A stretch of DNA of 64,000 nt from Clostridia bacterium. GTDB taxonomy: Bacteria > Bacillota > Clostridia > Christensenellales > Borkfalkiaceae. The DNA lies in contig JAGHJS010000088.1 in the NCBI GenBank assembly GCA_017886545.1, forward strand, positions 31,404 through 95,403, in the 5' to 3' direction. This document shows, piece after piece, positions 1 to 7,965 of this stretch (position 1 is the stretch's first letter; every line of letters begins with the position of its first letter). The position numbers and the translations under genes were made by a program. Below the pieces are notes generated by a model. That model did not search any database. It saw only the letters and a program-made list of their open reading frames with translations, and was not told the origin of the DNA.

Positions 1-68
1 GCGCGCCCGCGGACGACATGACCGTCGTCGCCGTGCGGCTTTGCGGAAATTTGCAGAACGAACCGTGA
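1..68 (+). CDS. C-terminal end of a SpoIIE/PP2C-type serine phosphatase (partial)
   Basis: The window opens inside a gene. Reading from base 3 gives a 21-residue tail containing ADDMTVVAVRL and ending in TGA at 66-68. The DDMTV block is the typical C-terminal metal-binding motif of PP2C-like phosphatases of the SpoIIE family (SpoIIE, RsbU, RsbP). The presence of a gerA operon 10 kb downstream makes a sporulating host plausible, so SpoIIE is a reasonable guess, but 21 residues cannot separate it from other PPM phosphatases. A strong terminator follows at 108-132. Confidence 0.55.
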   Translation, partial: APADDMTVVAVRLCGNLQNEP

Positions 69-107
69 CGCGCGGCTCTCCGCGCCGCGAACAAAGCAGA
101 CCGCGCT

Positions 108-132
108 TCCGCCCTGACGGGCGGATTTTTTT
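108..132 (+). terminator. Rho-independent terminator
   Basis: A perfect 7-bp stem (TCCGCCC/GGGCGGA) with a TGAC loop is followed by seven T. It ends the phosphatase transcript and isolates the lipid operon downstream. Confidence 0.85.
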
Positions 133-167
133 GCCAAAGTTTAAGTGATAATTTGTCGAAAGATATC

Positions 168-196
168 TTGCTTTTAGCGTAAGATTGTGGTAAAAT
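168..196 (+). promoter_or_regulatory. Probable sigma-A promoter of the lipid operon
   Basis: TTGCTT (168-173), a 17-bp spacer and TAAAAT (191-196). The -10 box overlaps the first ATG of the ORF track (195), so a transcript from here would begin near 203 and could not use that ATG. This favours the downstream ATG at 258. Confidence 0.6.
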
Positions 197-257
197 GGGA
201 GAGTATATTACGGCATGCGGCGTTAGCCGCAAAATCTGCACGCAGGGACCGGACGGC

Positions 258-2183
258 ATGCTGAAAGAAACGTTGGGCGGACAGCCGAGCATCCGAAAAT
301 ACGTTGCGCACAAGATCGCGCAGCTTGAAAATTCGGACAGGGATATGCGTTCCCTGTTCCGCCTGATGTTTTCGGAAAAGGAGAACGTGCTCGCGGAGAG
401 CACGGACGGCTATAAGATCCGCTCCCTGACCTACGGCGAAAGCCTGGAAAACGTACGCCGCAAGACGGCGCGGCTGGCAGCGCTGCTTGGCGGCGTGCCG
501 CGCGGTTCGGTCGTCGGTCTGTGCCTTGCGAACTCGCCCGACTGGATCGAAACGTTCTGGGCGATCCTGCAGGCGGGCTATAAACCGCTCCTCATCAACG
601 ACCGCCTGGACGACGGCACGATCGCAGACGCCTGCGCGGCATGCGGCGTAAAGGCCGCCGTTTCGGACGGCAGGCAGTTCGGCGTCCGGCACATCCACCT
701 CGCGCAGCTTCTGGAAGACGCGGACGCATCTTCGGTCACGGACGACCGTTTTGAAAACGAGATCTTTCTGATGTCCTCGAATTCTTCGCAGCACCTGAAG
801 ATCTGCGGCTATACGGGCGAACAGTTTTACCATCAGATCCTGGACAGCGCCGCCATCCTGCGGCGCAGCCGCGCGATAAAAAAGCATTATAAAGGCAGGC
901 TGAAGTTGTTGGCGCTGCTGCCCTTCTGTCATATCTTCGGGCTGGCGGCGGTATACATCTGGTTCTGCTTTTTTTCACGTACGCTCGTCTTTCTGAAAGA
1001 CCTCGCCCCCGATACGATCGTGAACACCGTGCGCAAGCACCGCGTGACGCACATCTTTGCCGTCCCCCTCTTTTGGGAAACGGTCTATAAATCGGCGCTC
1101 GTCAGAATCAGAGAGCGCGGTCACCGTACATACGAAAAATTCCTGCGCGGGCTGAAACTGTGCGGCGTTCCCCTGCTCGGGCGGCTCGTGACGCGCTTCG
1201 GGTTCCGCGAAGTGCGCGACAACCTGTTCGGCGAAAGCGTGTGCTTCTGCATCAGCGGCGGGGGCGCGATCTCCGCGGACGTATTGCGGTTCGTGAACGC
1301 GGCGGGGTATCCCCTCTCCAACGGCTACGGCATGACGGAGATCGGCATCACGTCCGTCGAACTTTCGGGCAGTGCGCGCGTGCGGATGCGCGGCTCGGTC
1401 GGCAAACCGTTCGCTTCCGCGGAATACCGCGTCGGCGACGGGGGTGAACTGTTCGTGCGCTCCCCCGCGGCGGCGCATGAAATTTTCTGCGACGGCGCCC
1501 GAACGGAGCAGAACGGCTGGTTCAACACGCACGACCTGTTTGCCGTAAAGCGCGGCAGGTACTACATACAGGGCAGGAAAGACGACCTGCTCGTCTGTTC
1601 CAACGGCGAAAACATCAACCCGGACATGACCGAACAGCTGTTCCGCGCGGACGGCGTGCAGCGCGTGTGCCTGCTGCCCTCGCCGCGGCAGAGCGGGAAG
1701 ATCCTGCTCGTGGCGGAAGTGAGCAAATACCTCGGCGGGCAGCGGCTCGTATCCATCCGCAACGCGCTTGCCCTGCGCGCGGCGCAGCTCGGCATCGCGG
1801 CGGTGCTGGCGGGCATCCTGCTCACCGACCAATCCCTTCTGGACGCGAACGACTTCAAACTCGTGCGCAAAAAGATCGCCGCACGGCTCGCGGAGGGAAC
1901 GCTCGTGCTGCTCGACCCCGACGATGCGGACGCCGCGACGGAGGAAGCCGACCGCGCGCTGACAAAGCGGCTGACGGAACTGTTTGCGAAAGCGCTGAAC
2001 CGCAGGGAAGAAGAGATCGGCGAAAACGCGCACTTCTTTTTCGACCTGGGCGGGAACAGCCTCGACTACTTTGCCATGATCGCCTCGGTGCAGGAGGAGT
2101 TCGGCATCTCCTTCCCCGCGACCGACAAGGCGGGCATTACGACCATACGGCAGCTGAAAGACTATATACAGCAAAATCTTTGA
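258..2183 (+). CDS. Acyl-AMP ligase (acyl-ACP synthetase) fused to an acyl carrier protein
   Basis: About 641 aa. An N-terminal ANL-superfamily adenylation domain carries a degenerate P-loop near SSNSSQHLK, the A5-like block NGYGMTEIG, the A7/A8 hinge region (THDLF, then GRKDDLLVCSNGENI) and a C-terminal subdomain ending in NDFKLVRKKI, which supplies the A10-like lysine. The last ~80 residues are an ACP/PCP with the 4'-phosphopantetheine site DLGGNSLDYF (serine near residue 600). Established family knowledge: such enzymes activate a carboxylic acid as acyl-AMP and load it on a carrier thiol; here the carrier is in cis. The P-loop lacks the usual Gly/Thr-rich signature, so activity is not certain. 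Start: the ORF track begins at 195, but that ATG lies inside the promoter -10 box; ATG 258 has AGGGA upstream. The MFS gene follows after 16 bp, and a phosphopantetheinyl transferase that could prime this ACP ends the operon. Confidence 0.8.
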   Translation: MLKETLGGQPSIRKYVAHKIAQLENSDRDMRSLFRLMFSEKENVLAESTDGYKIRSLTYGESLENVRRKTARLAALLGGVPRGSVVGLCLANSPDWIETFWAILQAGYKPLLINDRLDDGTIADACAACGVKAAVSDGRQFGVRHIHLAQLLEDADASSVTDDRFENEIFLMSSNSSQHLKICGYTGEQFYHQILDSAAILRRSRAIKKHYKGRLKLLALLPFCHIFGLAAVYIWFCFFSRTLVFLKDLAPDTIVNTVRKHRVTHIFAVPLFWETVYKSALVRIRERGHRTYEKFLRGLKLCGVPLLGRLVTRFGFREVRDNLFGESVCFCISGGGAISADVLRFVNAAGYPLSNGYGMTEIGITSVELSGSARVRMRGSVGKPFASAEYRVGDGGELFVRSPAAAHEIFCDGARTEQNGWFNTHDLFAVKRGRYYIQGRKDDLLVCSNGENINPDMTEQLFRADGVQRVCLLPSPRQSGKILLVAEVSKYLGGQRLVSIRNALALRAAQLGIAAVLAGILLTDQSLLDANDFKLVRKKIAARLAEGTLVLLDPDDADAATEEADRALTKRLTELFAKALNRREEEIGENAHFFFDLGGNSLDYFAMIASVQEEFGISFPATDKAGITTIRQLKDYIQQNL

Positions 2184-2199
2184 CATAAGGAGAGAGAAT

Positions 2200-4158
2200 A
2201 TGTTGAAAGCTGTGCAGTCATTGGACAAAAAATGGAAAGAACTCGTCTATTCGGCGTCAGGGTTCGGTCCGAACTTCCTGATGGTGCTGATGGGCGCGTA
2301 CTTTTCGGACGCGGTCAACCCCGCGGGGCTGGGTGCGGACGTGAACGGGCAGACGATCGTGGGAACGATCTGCCTCGTCATCCCCGCCCTGTTCTCCGTG
2401 CTGATGATCGTGGCGAAGGTGTTCGACGGGCTGATCGATATCCCGTTCGCCTCCATCACGGATAACCTTTCCACCAAATGGGGGCGCAGGCGCCCGCCCA
2501 TCCTGGTATGCTTTATCCCGATGGTGATCTCGTTCGCGTTCTGCTGGTGGCCGGTGTTCGGCACGGCGGAATCGGCGCAGATCGGCAACACGATCTGGTT
2601 CATCTTCTGGGCGCTCATCTTTTTTGCGACGTACACGATGTGCCTGATCGCCTTTTACGGAAGCCTGAGCAACGTCTGCTCGAGCGCGTCGCAGCGGCTG
2701 CGCGTTTCGGCGTTCAAATCCTTCTTCGACACCATCTCGTACTGCGTCGTTTACGCACTGGTGCCCGTCATCCTGCAGGGGCTGTACAACTCCTCCGGCG
2801 GGGCGCTCGGCATCGACGAATTCGTGTTCATGTGCCTGCCGCTCATGTTCACGATGGTCATTCCCCTCTTTATGATCAAAGAGGGCAAAAAGTACGGCTA
2901 CCCCGAAAACGAGGGCTTTGAAAAACAGCCTAAGATCAAACTCGGGCAGTCCTTCAAGATCACCTTCAAAAACAAGATCTTCGGCAACTGGCTGGTCGTG
3001 AACTGCTGCTCCTTCTTCGGCTTGCAGATGTTCCTTGTCGCGATGAACGCAATGATCATCGGCGGCATGGGGATGGACGGCGTAGGCATGACCATCCTCA
3101 ACACCTGCGCGTTCGCGCCCGTGCCGGTCATGCTGTACCTGTTCCGAAAGCTCGCGGCAAAGAAGGGGCTGCGCTTCACCTACCAGACCTGCCTCATCTC
3201 CTTTGCGGTCGCGATCCTCGGCTTCTTTTTCGGGTCGACGTTCATCTGCGGCGACAACAAGCTCGCGCAGTACCTCATCGGATGCATCGGCGGCGTGATC
3301 GGCAGCTGGGCGATCGGCGCGTTCTTCATGATGCCGTACATGGTCCCCGCGTAGATCTCTTCCGTCGAGGAAAAGCTGCTGAAAAAGAACCACAGCGCCA
3401 TGTACTTTGCGGCGCAGGCGTTTGCGACGAGCGTCGTCGGCGCGATCGCGTCGTACGGCGTGTACGACATCCTCAAAAACATCTTCGTTTCGGGCGACTT
3501 CCGCTTCGTATGGGCGGAGGCGACGGAGCTTCTGAGCGCGCAAGAAGTCGCGGAAAGCCTGCTCGGCACGGGCAACGTGTATAACTTCGGCGTCATGATC
3601 GTGCCGTTCATCGTCGCGATCCTGTGCGTCGTCGGGTTCCTGTTCGCCTTCCGCATGCCGCGCGACTACTCGCCCGCGGAAGTGGCGAAATCCTTCAAAA
3701 AGATGTATCCCGACCTCGACATCTCCGAATACGAGAACGTGACCCATGAAAAGGAAGAGAAAGGCGAGATCCTGTTCGTGCAGATCGCGCTCTCCGTCCT
3801 TTCGGGCTTCCTGTTCGGGTTCATCTGGTACGGGATGCTGCTCTCCTCCGTCAAAAAGCTCACGGGCAAAGGGAAACGCGCCCTCTTCTGGGCGCTGGGG
3901 TGCTTTATCCCCTTCTTCGGCATCTTTGCGATGCTGCGCCTGAACAAGGCGCTCGCGGAGAAGGCGGCGGAGCGGGGCATCGCGCTCGGCGGGCGGAAAG
4001 TGCTCTCCGTCGTGTTCGGCATCCTGCTTCCCCTCTCCTTCCTGAACATCGTTTCCCTCTCCCTCCTGCAGAAGGATGTGAACAAATTCTATGCGGCGGA
4101 GGAATCGCAGGCCGCGGCGGAGGAACTTCCCGAAAGCAAAAATGAAGCGGCTGTTTAA
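2200..4158 (+). pseudogene. MelB/MFSD2-type (MFS_2) transporter interrupted by one in-frame TAG
   Basis: A 652-codon frame with a single TAG at codon 385 (3352-3354). Both sides belong to one protein: the first 384 codons encode MFS_2 helices including the cytoplasmic motif DNLSTKWGRRRP and the region KVFDGLIDIPFA (MelB-type cation-site surroundings). The frame then continues as SSVEEKLLKKNHSAMYFAAQ and more helices to codon 652. The family includes sugar/cation symporters and the lysophosphatidylcholine symporter MFSD2A. Position between an acyl-ACP ligase and two PlsC acyltransferases suggests a lipid substrate by analogy to LplT; that is inference. A start at 2200 is supported by AAGGAGAGAG. 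The TAG could be a real nonsense mutation (CAG to TAG is one change), an assembly error or readthrough. The ORF track splits it into 2200-3354 and 3400-4158. Confidence 0.8.
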
Positions 4159-4798
4159 TGCGCTTGTAAAGATCACCGGCTGGCCCGTTCAGAAGATCCT
4201 GTTCCGCACAAAAGTCTATTATGAAGACAAGGCGGTGCAGAGCAGGCGGCTGAAGGGGCCTGCCATCCTCATTTCGAATCACACTTCCGTCTACGACTAC
4301 GCCGTGTTCCTGTTCGTGTTCTGGCGGCGCACGCTGCGCTACCAGATGGCGGAACTGCTGTTCCGCCGCAGGGTGCTGAAACACTTCCTGCGGGCGATGG
4401 GCGGCATCTTCGTAGACAGGGACGCATACGACTTTTCCTTTGTCCGCAGATCGCTGGAGATCCTGGAACGCAAGGGCGTGGTCGGCATCTTCCCCGAAGC
4501 GCGGCTGCCCGTCGAAGGCGAGGAGCGGCCGCTCCCCTTCAAGACGAGCGCCGCGTACATCGCCTTAGAGAGCGGCGCGCCCGTCATCCCCGTGTACACG
4601 AACGGGAGTTATTTCAGAAAACAGCGCGCGGAAGTCATCATCGGCAAACCCGTATTTGCACGCGACCTTTGGCAGGACGGCGCCGACGAGCGGACCAACC
4701 TGGAGGCGATCTCGGCAGCGCTGCGTGAGAAGGTCATTGGACTCGGCTATGAACTCGAAACCCAAAAACAACAAAACCGAAAAAAGAAAGAAAGCTAA
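4142..4798 (+). CDS. PlsC-type lysophospholipid/glycerolipid acyltransferase 1
   Basis: 218 aa, LPLAT/PlsC superfamily. Motif I is SNHTSVYDY, containing the catalytic H-x4-D; motif III is FPEARLPVEG (usual FPEG varied to FPEA); motif IV is around GAPVIPVY. Known members move an acyl chain from acyl-ACP or acyl-CoA to lysophosphatidate or another lysophospholipid at the inner membrane face. The start ATG 4142 lies inside the end of the MFS gene (17-bp overlap), and the gene overlaps the second PlsC by 50 bp, so translation is probably coupled. The substrate is unknown. The altered FPEG motif suggests it may differ from the housekeeping PlsC. Confidence 0.85.
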   Translation: MKRLFNALVKITGWPVQKILFRTKVYYEDKAVQSRRLKGPAILISNHTSVYDYAVFLFVFWRRTLRYQMAELLFRRRVLKHFLRAMGGIFVDRDAYDFSFVRRSLEILERKGVVGIFPEARLPVEGEERPLPFKTSAAYIALESGAPVIPVYTNGSYFRKQRAEVIIGKPVFARDLWQDGADERTNLEAISAALREKVIGLGYELETQKQQNRKKKES

Positions 4799-5504
4799 GC
4801 TCTTTTCTTTCCGCTATTTTTTGTTTGACTTTGTAAAGCTGACGGCGGCGCTGCCCACGCTCATCGCGCTGCGCCCGCGCTGGCATTACGAAAACAAAGA
4901 AGCGCACAAAAAGATCCGCGGCGCGGCAATGACGGTGGCGAACCATCAGAGCTATCTCGACCCCATCAACATGCTGCTTGCGATATGGTACAGGCGGCTG
5001 CACATGGTGGCGACCGAAAACCTGTTCGCCTCCCGCCTCGGGAACTGGTTTTTCCGCAGGATGCTGTGCATCCCCGTCGACAAGGAAAACTTCAACATAC
5101 AGACCTTCCGCGAGGTGGGCAAACGCCTCGGCGAAGGCGGCGTGGTGACCATCTTCCCCGAAGGCGAACTCAACGCCGAAAAAGAGACGATCAAGACCTT
5201 CCGCGCGGGCGTCGTGCTCATGGCGATGAAAAACCGCGTCCCCGTCGTGCCCGTCTATATCAAGCCGAACAGGCACTGGTACAACCGCCTGCACATCGTT
5301 ATCGGCGAATCCGTCCGCATGGAAGAGTACTGCGGGCAGGGCGCGGCGCTTGCCGACGTCGAACGCGCGGCGGAAGTGCTGCACGCACGGGAGCTTGCGC
5401 TGAAACTATACCTTGAAACCAAACTTGCAAAAAAACGGAAAGGAGAAAAAAATGTTCGAAAAGTACACGGACGCACAGACGTTCGCGAGGATCAGGGAGT
5501 ATGA
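4749..5504 (+). CDS. plsC: PlsC-type lysophospholipid/glycerolipid acyltransferase 2
   Basis: 251 aa. Canonical PlsC motifs are present: NHQSYLD (catalytic H-x4-D), a basic patch in block II (NWFFRRMLCIPVDK), FPEGEL (block III) and VPVVPVYI (block IV). A Lys/Arg-rich N-terminus precedes a hydrophobic stretch (FRYFLFDFVKLTAALPTLIAL) likely to dip into the membrane. The Lys/Arg-rich C-terminus overlaps the next gene by 53 bp. It most resembles 1-acyl-glycerol-3-phosphate acyltransferases. Two different PlsC paralogues side by side suggest acylation of two positions or two acceptors; that is inference. Confidence 0.88.
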   Translation: MNSKPKNNKTEKRKKAKLFSFRYFLFDFVKLTAALPTLIALRPRWHYENKEAHKKIRGAAMTVANHQSYLDPINMLLAIWYRRLHMVATENLFASRLGNWFFRRMLCIPVDKENFNIQTFREVGKRLGEGGVVTIFPEGELNAEKETIKTFRAGVVLMAMKNRVPVVPVYIKPNRHWYNRLHIVIGESVRMEEYCGQGAALADVERAAEVLHARELALKLYLETKLAKKRKGEKNVRKVHGRTDVREDQGV

Positions 5505-6717
5505 CTCCGTAACCGCCATGTGGCAGGACAAAGTCGCCGAATTCGGCGGCGTTGTCGCCATCGAGGACGCGGGCGAGCGCTATACCTACACCCGCATCGA
5601 CGAAGAAGTTGCCTCCCTTCGCGGCGTTCTGCTTGCCAAGGGCATAAAAAAGGGCGACTGTGTCGGCGTGTTCGCGCCCAACAGCTTCGCCTTTGTGCGC
5701 GCGTACCTCGCCGTCGTGACGGCGGGCGCGGTCGCGGTGCTGCTGCCGCCCCACCTCGACGAAACGACGGTTTTCGGGTGCAGCCTTAAATTTTCGCTCA
5801 AAGCGCTCGTCGTTGCAGACGAGCTGCGCGCAAAGACGGCGTTTGCCGCCGAAAAGAACCCGCGCCTTACGCTCATCGGCTGCGGCGAGTCGGGTGACCC
5901 CGCCCCTGCCGTGCCCGCCGCGGGCGAGGACGGCTGCGCCGTGCTGTTCACGGGCGGCACCACGGGCAAGAGCAAGGGCGCGCTTTTAAGCCACCGCGCC
6001 GTGATGGCGGGCACGCGGAACGGGTGCTACGGCATCCGCAAGGTGTTCGGCTTGCGCTACCTGCTCGTGCTGCCACTCACGCATGTGTTCGGGCTGATCC
6101 GCAACCTGATGACGTCGCTGTACACGGGCAGCACGCTGTTCATCTGCCGCAACAACAAAGACATGTTCAAAGACATCGCCGTGTTCAGGCCCGACATCCT
6201 CGTGCTCGTTCCCGCGCTCGCGGAGATGGCGCTCGGGCTCTCCAAACAGTTCGGGCGCAATATGCTCGGCGATTCGCTGAAAACGATCATCTGCGGCGCG
6301 GCGTTCGTGCCGCCCTACCTCATCGCGGAGTACAAAAAACTCGGCGTTTCGCTCTTCCCCGGGTACGGGCTGACGGAGAGCGCGAACCTGGTGAGCGGCA
6401 ACGCCGAAACGGAGACGAAGCCCGATTCCGTCGGCTACCCCTACCCCGGGCAGGAACTGAAGATCGTGGACGGCGAACTCTGGCTCAAAGGCACGAACAT
6501 GATGAGCGGATACGTCGGCGACGAGGAAGAGAACAGGGCGGCGTACAGCGACGGCTGGTTCCGCACGGGCGACCTCGTGCGCATGGACGAGGACGGATTT
6601 TTGTACATCGTGGGCAGGATCAAAGAGGTGATCGTGCTCTCCACGGGCGAGAACATCTCCCCCGCAGAGATCGAAAACAAATTCGATTCGCACCCCGCCG
6701 AGAGAACGGACGCATGA
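5452..6717 (+). CDS. AMP-binding acyl ligase lacking the C-terminal subdomain
   Basis: 421 aa with all core adenylation motifs: P-loop FTGGTTGKSKGALL (A3), PLTHVFG (A4-like), PGYGLTES (A5), DGWFRTGDL (A7) and GRIKEVIVLSTGENI (A8 hinge). The protein stops about 15 residues after the hinge (ends ERTDA), so the ~100-residue mobile C-terminal domain with the A10 catalytic lysine is absent. I see no continuation of that domain in the other frames. Start ATG 5452 is set by AAGGAG. The stop overlaps the next start (ATGA). It could be a degenerate enzyme, a non-adenylating acyl-binding partner of the first ligase, or a thioester-forming half whose lysine is supplied elsewhere. Confidence 0.83.
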   Translation: MFEKYTDAQTFARIREYDSVTAMWQDKVAEFGGVVAIEDAGERYTYTRIDEEVASLRGVLLAKGIKKGDCVGVFAPNSFAFVRAYLAVVTAGAVAVLLPPHLDETTVFGCSLKFSLKALVVADELRAKTAFAAEKNPRLTLIGCGESGDPAPAVPAAGEDGCAVLFTGGTTGKSKGALLSHRAVMAGTRNGCYGIRKVFGLRYLLVLPLTHVFGLIRNLMTSLYTGSTLFICRNNKDMFKDIAVFRPDILVLVPALAEMALGLSKQFGRNMLGDSLKTIICGAAFVPPYLIAEYKKLGVSLFPGYGLTESANLVSGNAETETKPDSVGYPYPGQELKIVDGELWLKGTNMMSGYVGDEEENRAAYSDGWFRTGDLVRMDEDGFLYIVGRIKEVIVLSTGENISPAEIENKFDSHPAERTDA

Positions 6718-7727
6718 AGTGGCTTCCCGATCCGCCGCAGACGGGCGACATCGTGCGCGTGAAGCTGGGGCAGATCTACCACTACGGCGTGTACCTTTCG
6801 GACGAAGAAGTGATCGCGTTCGGCATGCCGCCCGTCGGCGGGCTGCCCGCGGACGGCAGGGACGTATGCGTCGTTTCGACGGACATACAGACCTTTTTGT
6901 GCGGAAATTTCCTCGAAACGGGAAAGCCCTCCTTCACGGAGCGCAGGCGCATGCGCCCGCGGGAAGAGATCGCGGCATACGCGCGCGCCAAAATCGGCAT
7001 GCGCGGGTACGACCTGTTGCGCAACAACTGCGAACATTTTGCCTACGAATGCGCGTTCGGCGCCAAACAGAGCGCGCAGGTGGACGCGGTGCGCGCCATG
7101 TGGCGCTCGCTGCCGCGCACCGAAGTGTACGTCGCGCCCCTGCCCGCAGGCGGAGGCGGCGCGCTCTTCCCCGAAGAACGGCAGCGCGAGATCGACGGCT
7201 GTACGAACGAAAAGGTGAAGGCGCAGAAAGCTACCGTATGGCGGCTTTTGGAATTTGCGATGAAGCGCACGTTCGGCATCGAGCTGCGCGAAACGGACGT
7301 CCGCCGCGAACAGAGCGGCAAATGGGTGTGCTCGCAGTGCTGGTTTTCGCTCTCACACACAGACCGCTATGCCGCCGTCGCCGTGTCGCGCGCGCCCGTC
7401 GGGGTGGACATCGAGGAGGAAAACGGCAGGCCGTTCGCCGCGCTGCTCGGCCGCATCGCCACGCCCAAAGAACAGGAGCGCGGCGTGCCCGACGAACGGA
7501 GCTTTTTAAAACTCTGGACGGCGAAAGAGAGCCTGTTCAAACGCGCGGGCAAGGAGGCGTTCGTCCCTTCCGAAACGGAAACGGAGGGAGAAAGCGTGCT
7601 GAGCTGCTTTTTGCCCCATGAAAAGCTCGTGCTCTCCGTCGCCGCCGAGCAGGCGCAGGAAGCGCTCCTGCATACGGTCACGGCAGACCTCTCCGCCGCA
7701 GGAAAGGCGGACTATATCGCATTATGA
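6714..7727 (+). CDS. LRAT/NC-domain protein fused to a Sfp-type 4'-phosphopantetheinyl transferase
   Basis: 337 aa, two domains. Residues ~1-150 form an LRAT/NC (NlpC/P60-like) fold: the start of the fold is TGDIVRV, His23 is in YHYGVY and Cys106 is in NNCEHF, the signature of thiol acyltransferases/phospholipases of the LRAT-HRASLS group. The second histidine usually ~12 residues after the first is not visible (VIAFG there). Residues ~165-337 form a phosphopantetheinyl transferase with SLSHTD, the metal-binding GVDIE (near 229) and KLWTAKESLFK (near 265). The PPTase would prime the ACP of the first gene; the LRAT half could transfer an acyl chain from lipid or ACP to an amine. Start overlaps the preceding stop (ATGA). 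Last gene of the operon. Confidence 0.82.
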   Translation: MKWLPDPPQTGDIVRVKLGQIYHYGVYLSDEEVIAFGMPPVGGLPADGRDVCVVSTDIQTFLCGNFLETGKPSFTERRRMRPREEIAAYARAKIGMRGYDLLRNNCEHFAYECAFGAKQSAQVDAVRAMWRSLPRTEVYVAPLPAGGGGALFPEERQREIDGCTNEKVKAQKATVWRLLEFAMKRTFGIELRETDVRREQSGKWVCSQCWFSLSHTDRYAAVAVSRAPVGVDIEEENGRPFAALLGRIATPKEQERGVPDERSFLKLWTAKESLFKRAGKEAFVPSETETEGESVLSCFLPHEKLVLSVAAEQAQEALLHTVTADLSAAGKADYIAL

Positions 7728-7752
7728 TCGTCTGCGCCGCAAGCGGCGCGCA

Positions 7753-7780
7753 CGCCTCCCCGCCCGGGGAGGCGTTTTTT
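7753..7780 (+). terminator. Rho-independent terminator of the lipid operon
   Basis: A 9-bp GC stem (CGCCTCCCC/GGGGAGGCG) with a GCCC loop followed by TTTTTT, 25 bp after the PPTase stop. Short degenerate CGGCGCGTCGGG repeats follow at about 7830-7880. Confidence 0.9.
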
Positions 7781-7903
7781 GATTCGCCGGAACATCGGCG
7801 GGACGCGCCCGCCCTTTCGCAGGCGTCCGTCACGGCGCGTCGGGCACGGCGTTTCCGGCACGGCGCGTCGGGTACGGCGCGTTTCTCTTTTTTTGCAAAA
7901 GCC

Positions 7904-7933
7904 TTGCGCGGCGGCGCCTTCCTGTGTTATACT
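7904..7933 (+). promoter_or_regulatory. Possible promoter for the HhH/DUF3795 gene
   Basis: TTGCGC (7904-7909), 18-bp spacer, TATACT (7928-7933), 33 bp before the start codon. The -35 box matches only moderately. Confidence 0.4.
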
Positions 7934-7965
7934 GAAGGCGGAAACAAAGGCAAAAGGAGGCGCAC

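Noticed and set aside
3352-3354. Genome-wide reassignment of TAG to an amino acid (or pyrrolysine)
   Set aside because: The GH106 gene ends in TAG at 45907-45909 immediately before a terminator hairpin, so TAG works as a stop. Most other genes use TAA or TGA. One internal TAG is not evidence for recoding, and no pyl gene is seen.
2257-4176. 639-aa minus-strand ORF antisense to the MFS gene
   Set aside because: Arg/Glu/His/Asp-rich low-complexity translation without domains; a shadow caused by high GC3 of the plus-strand gene.
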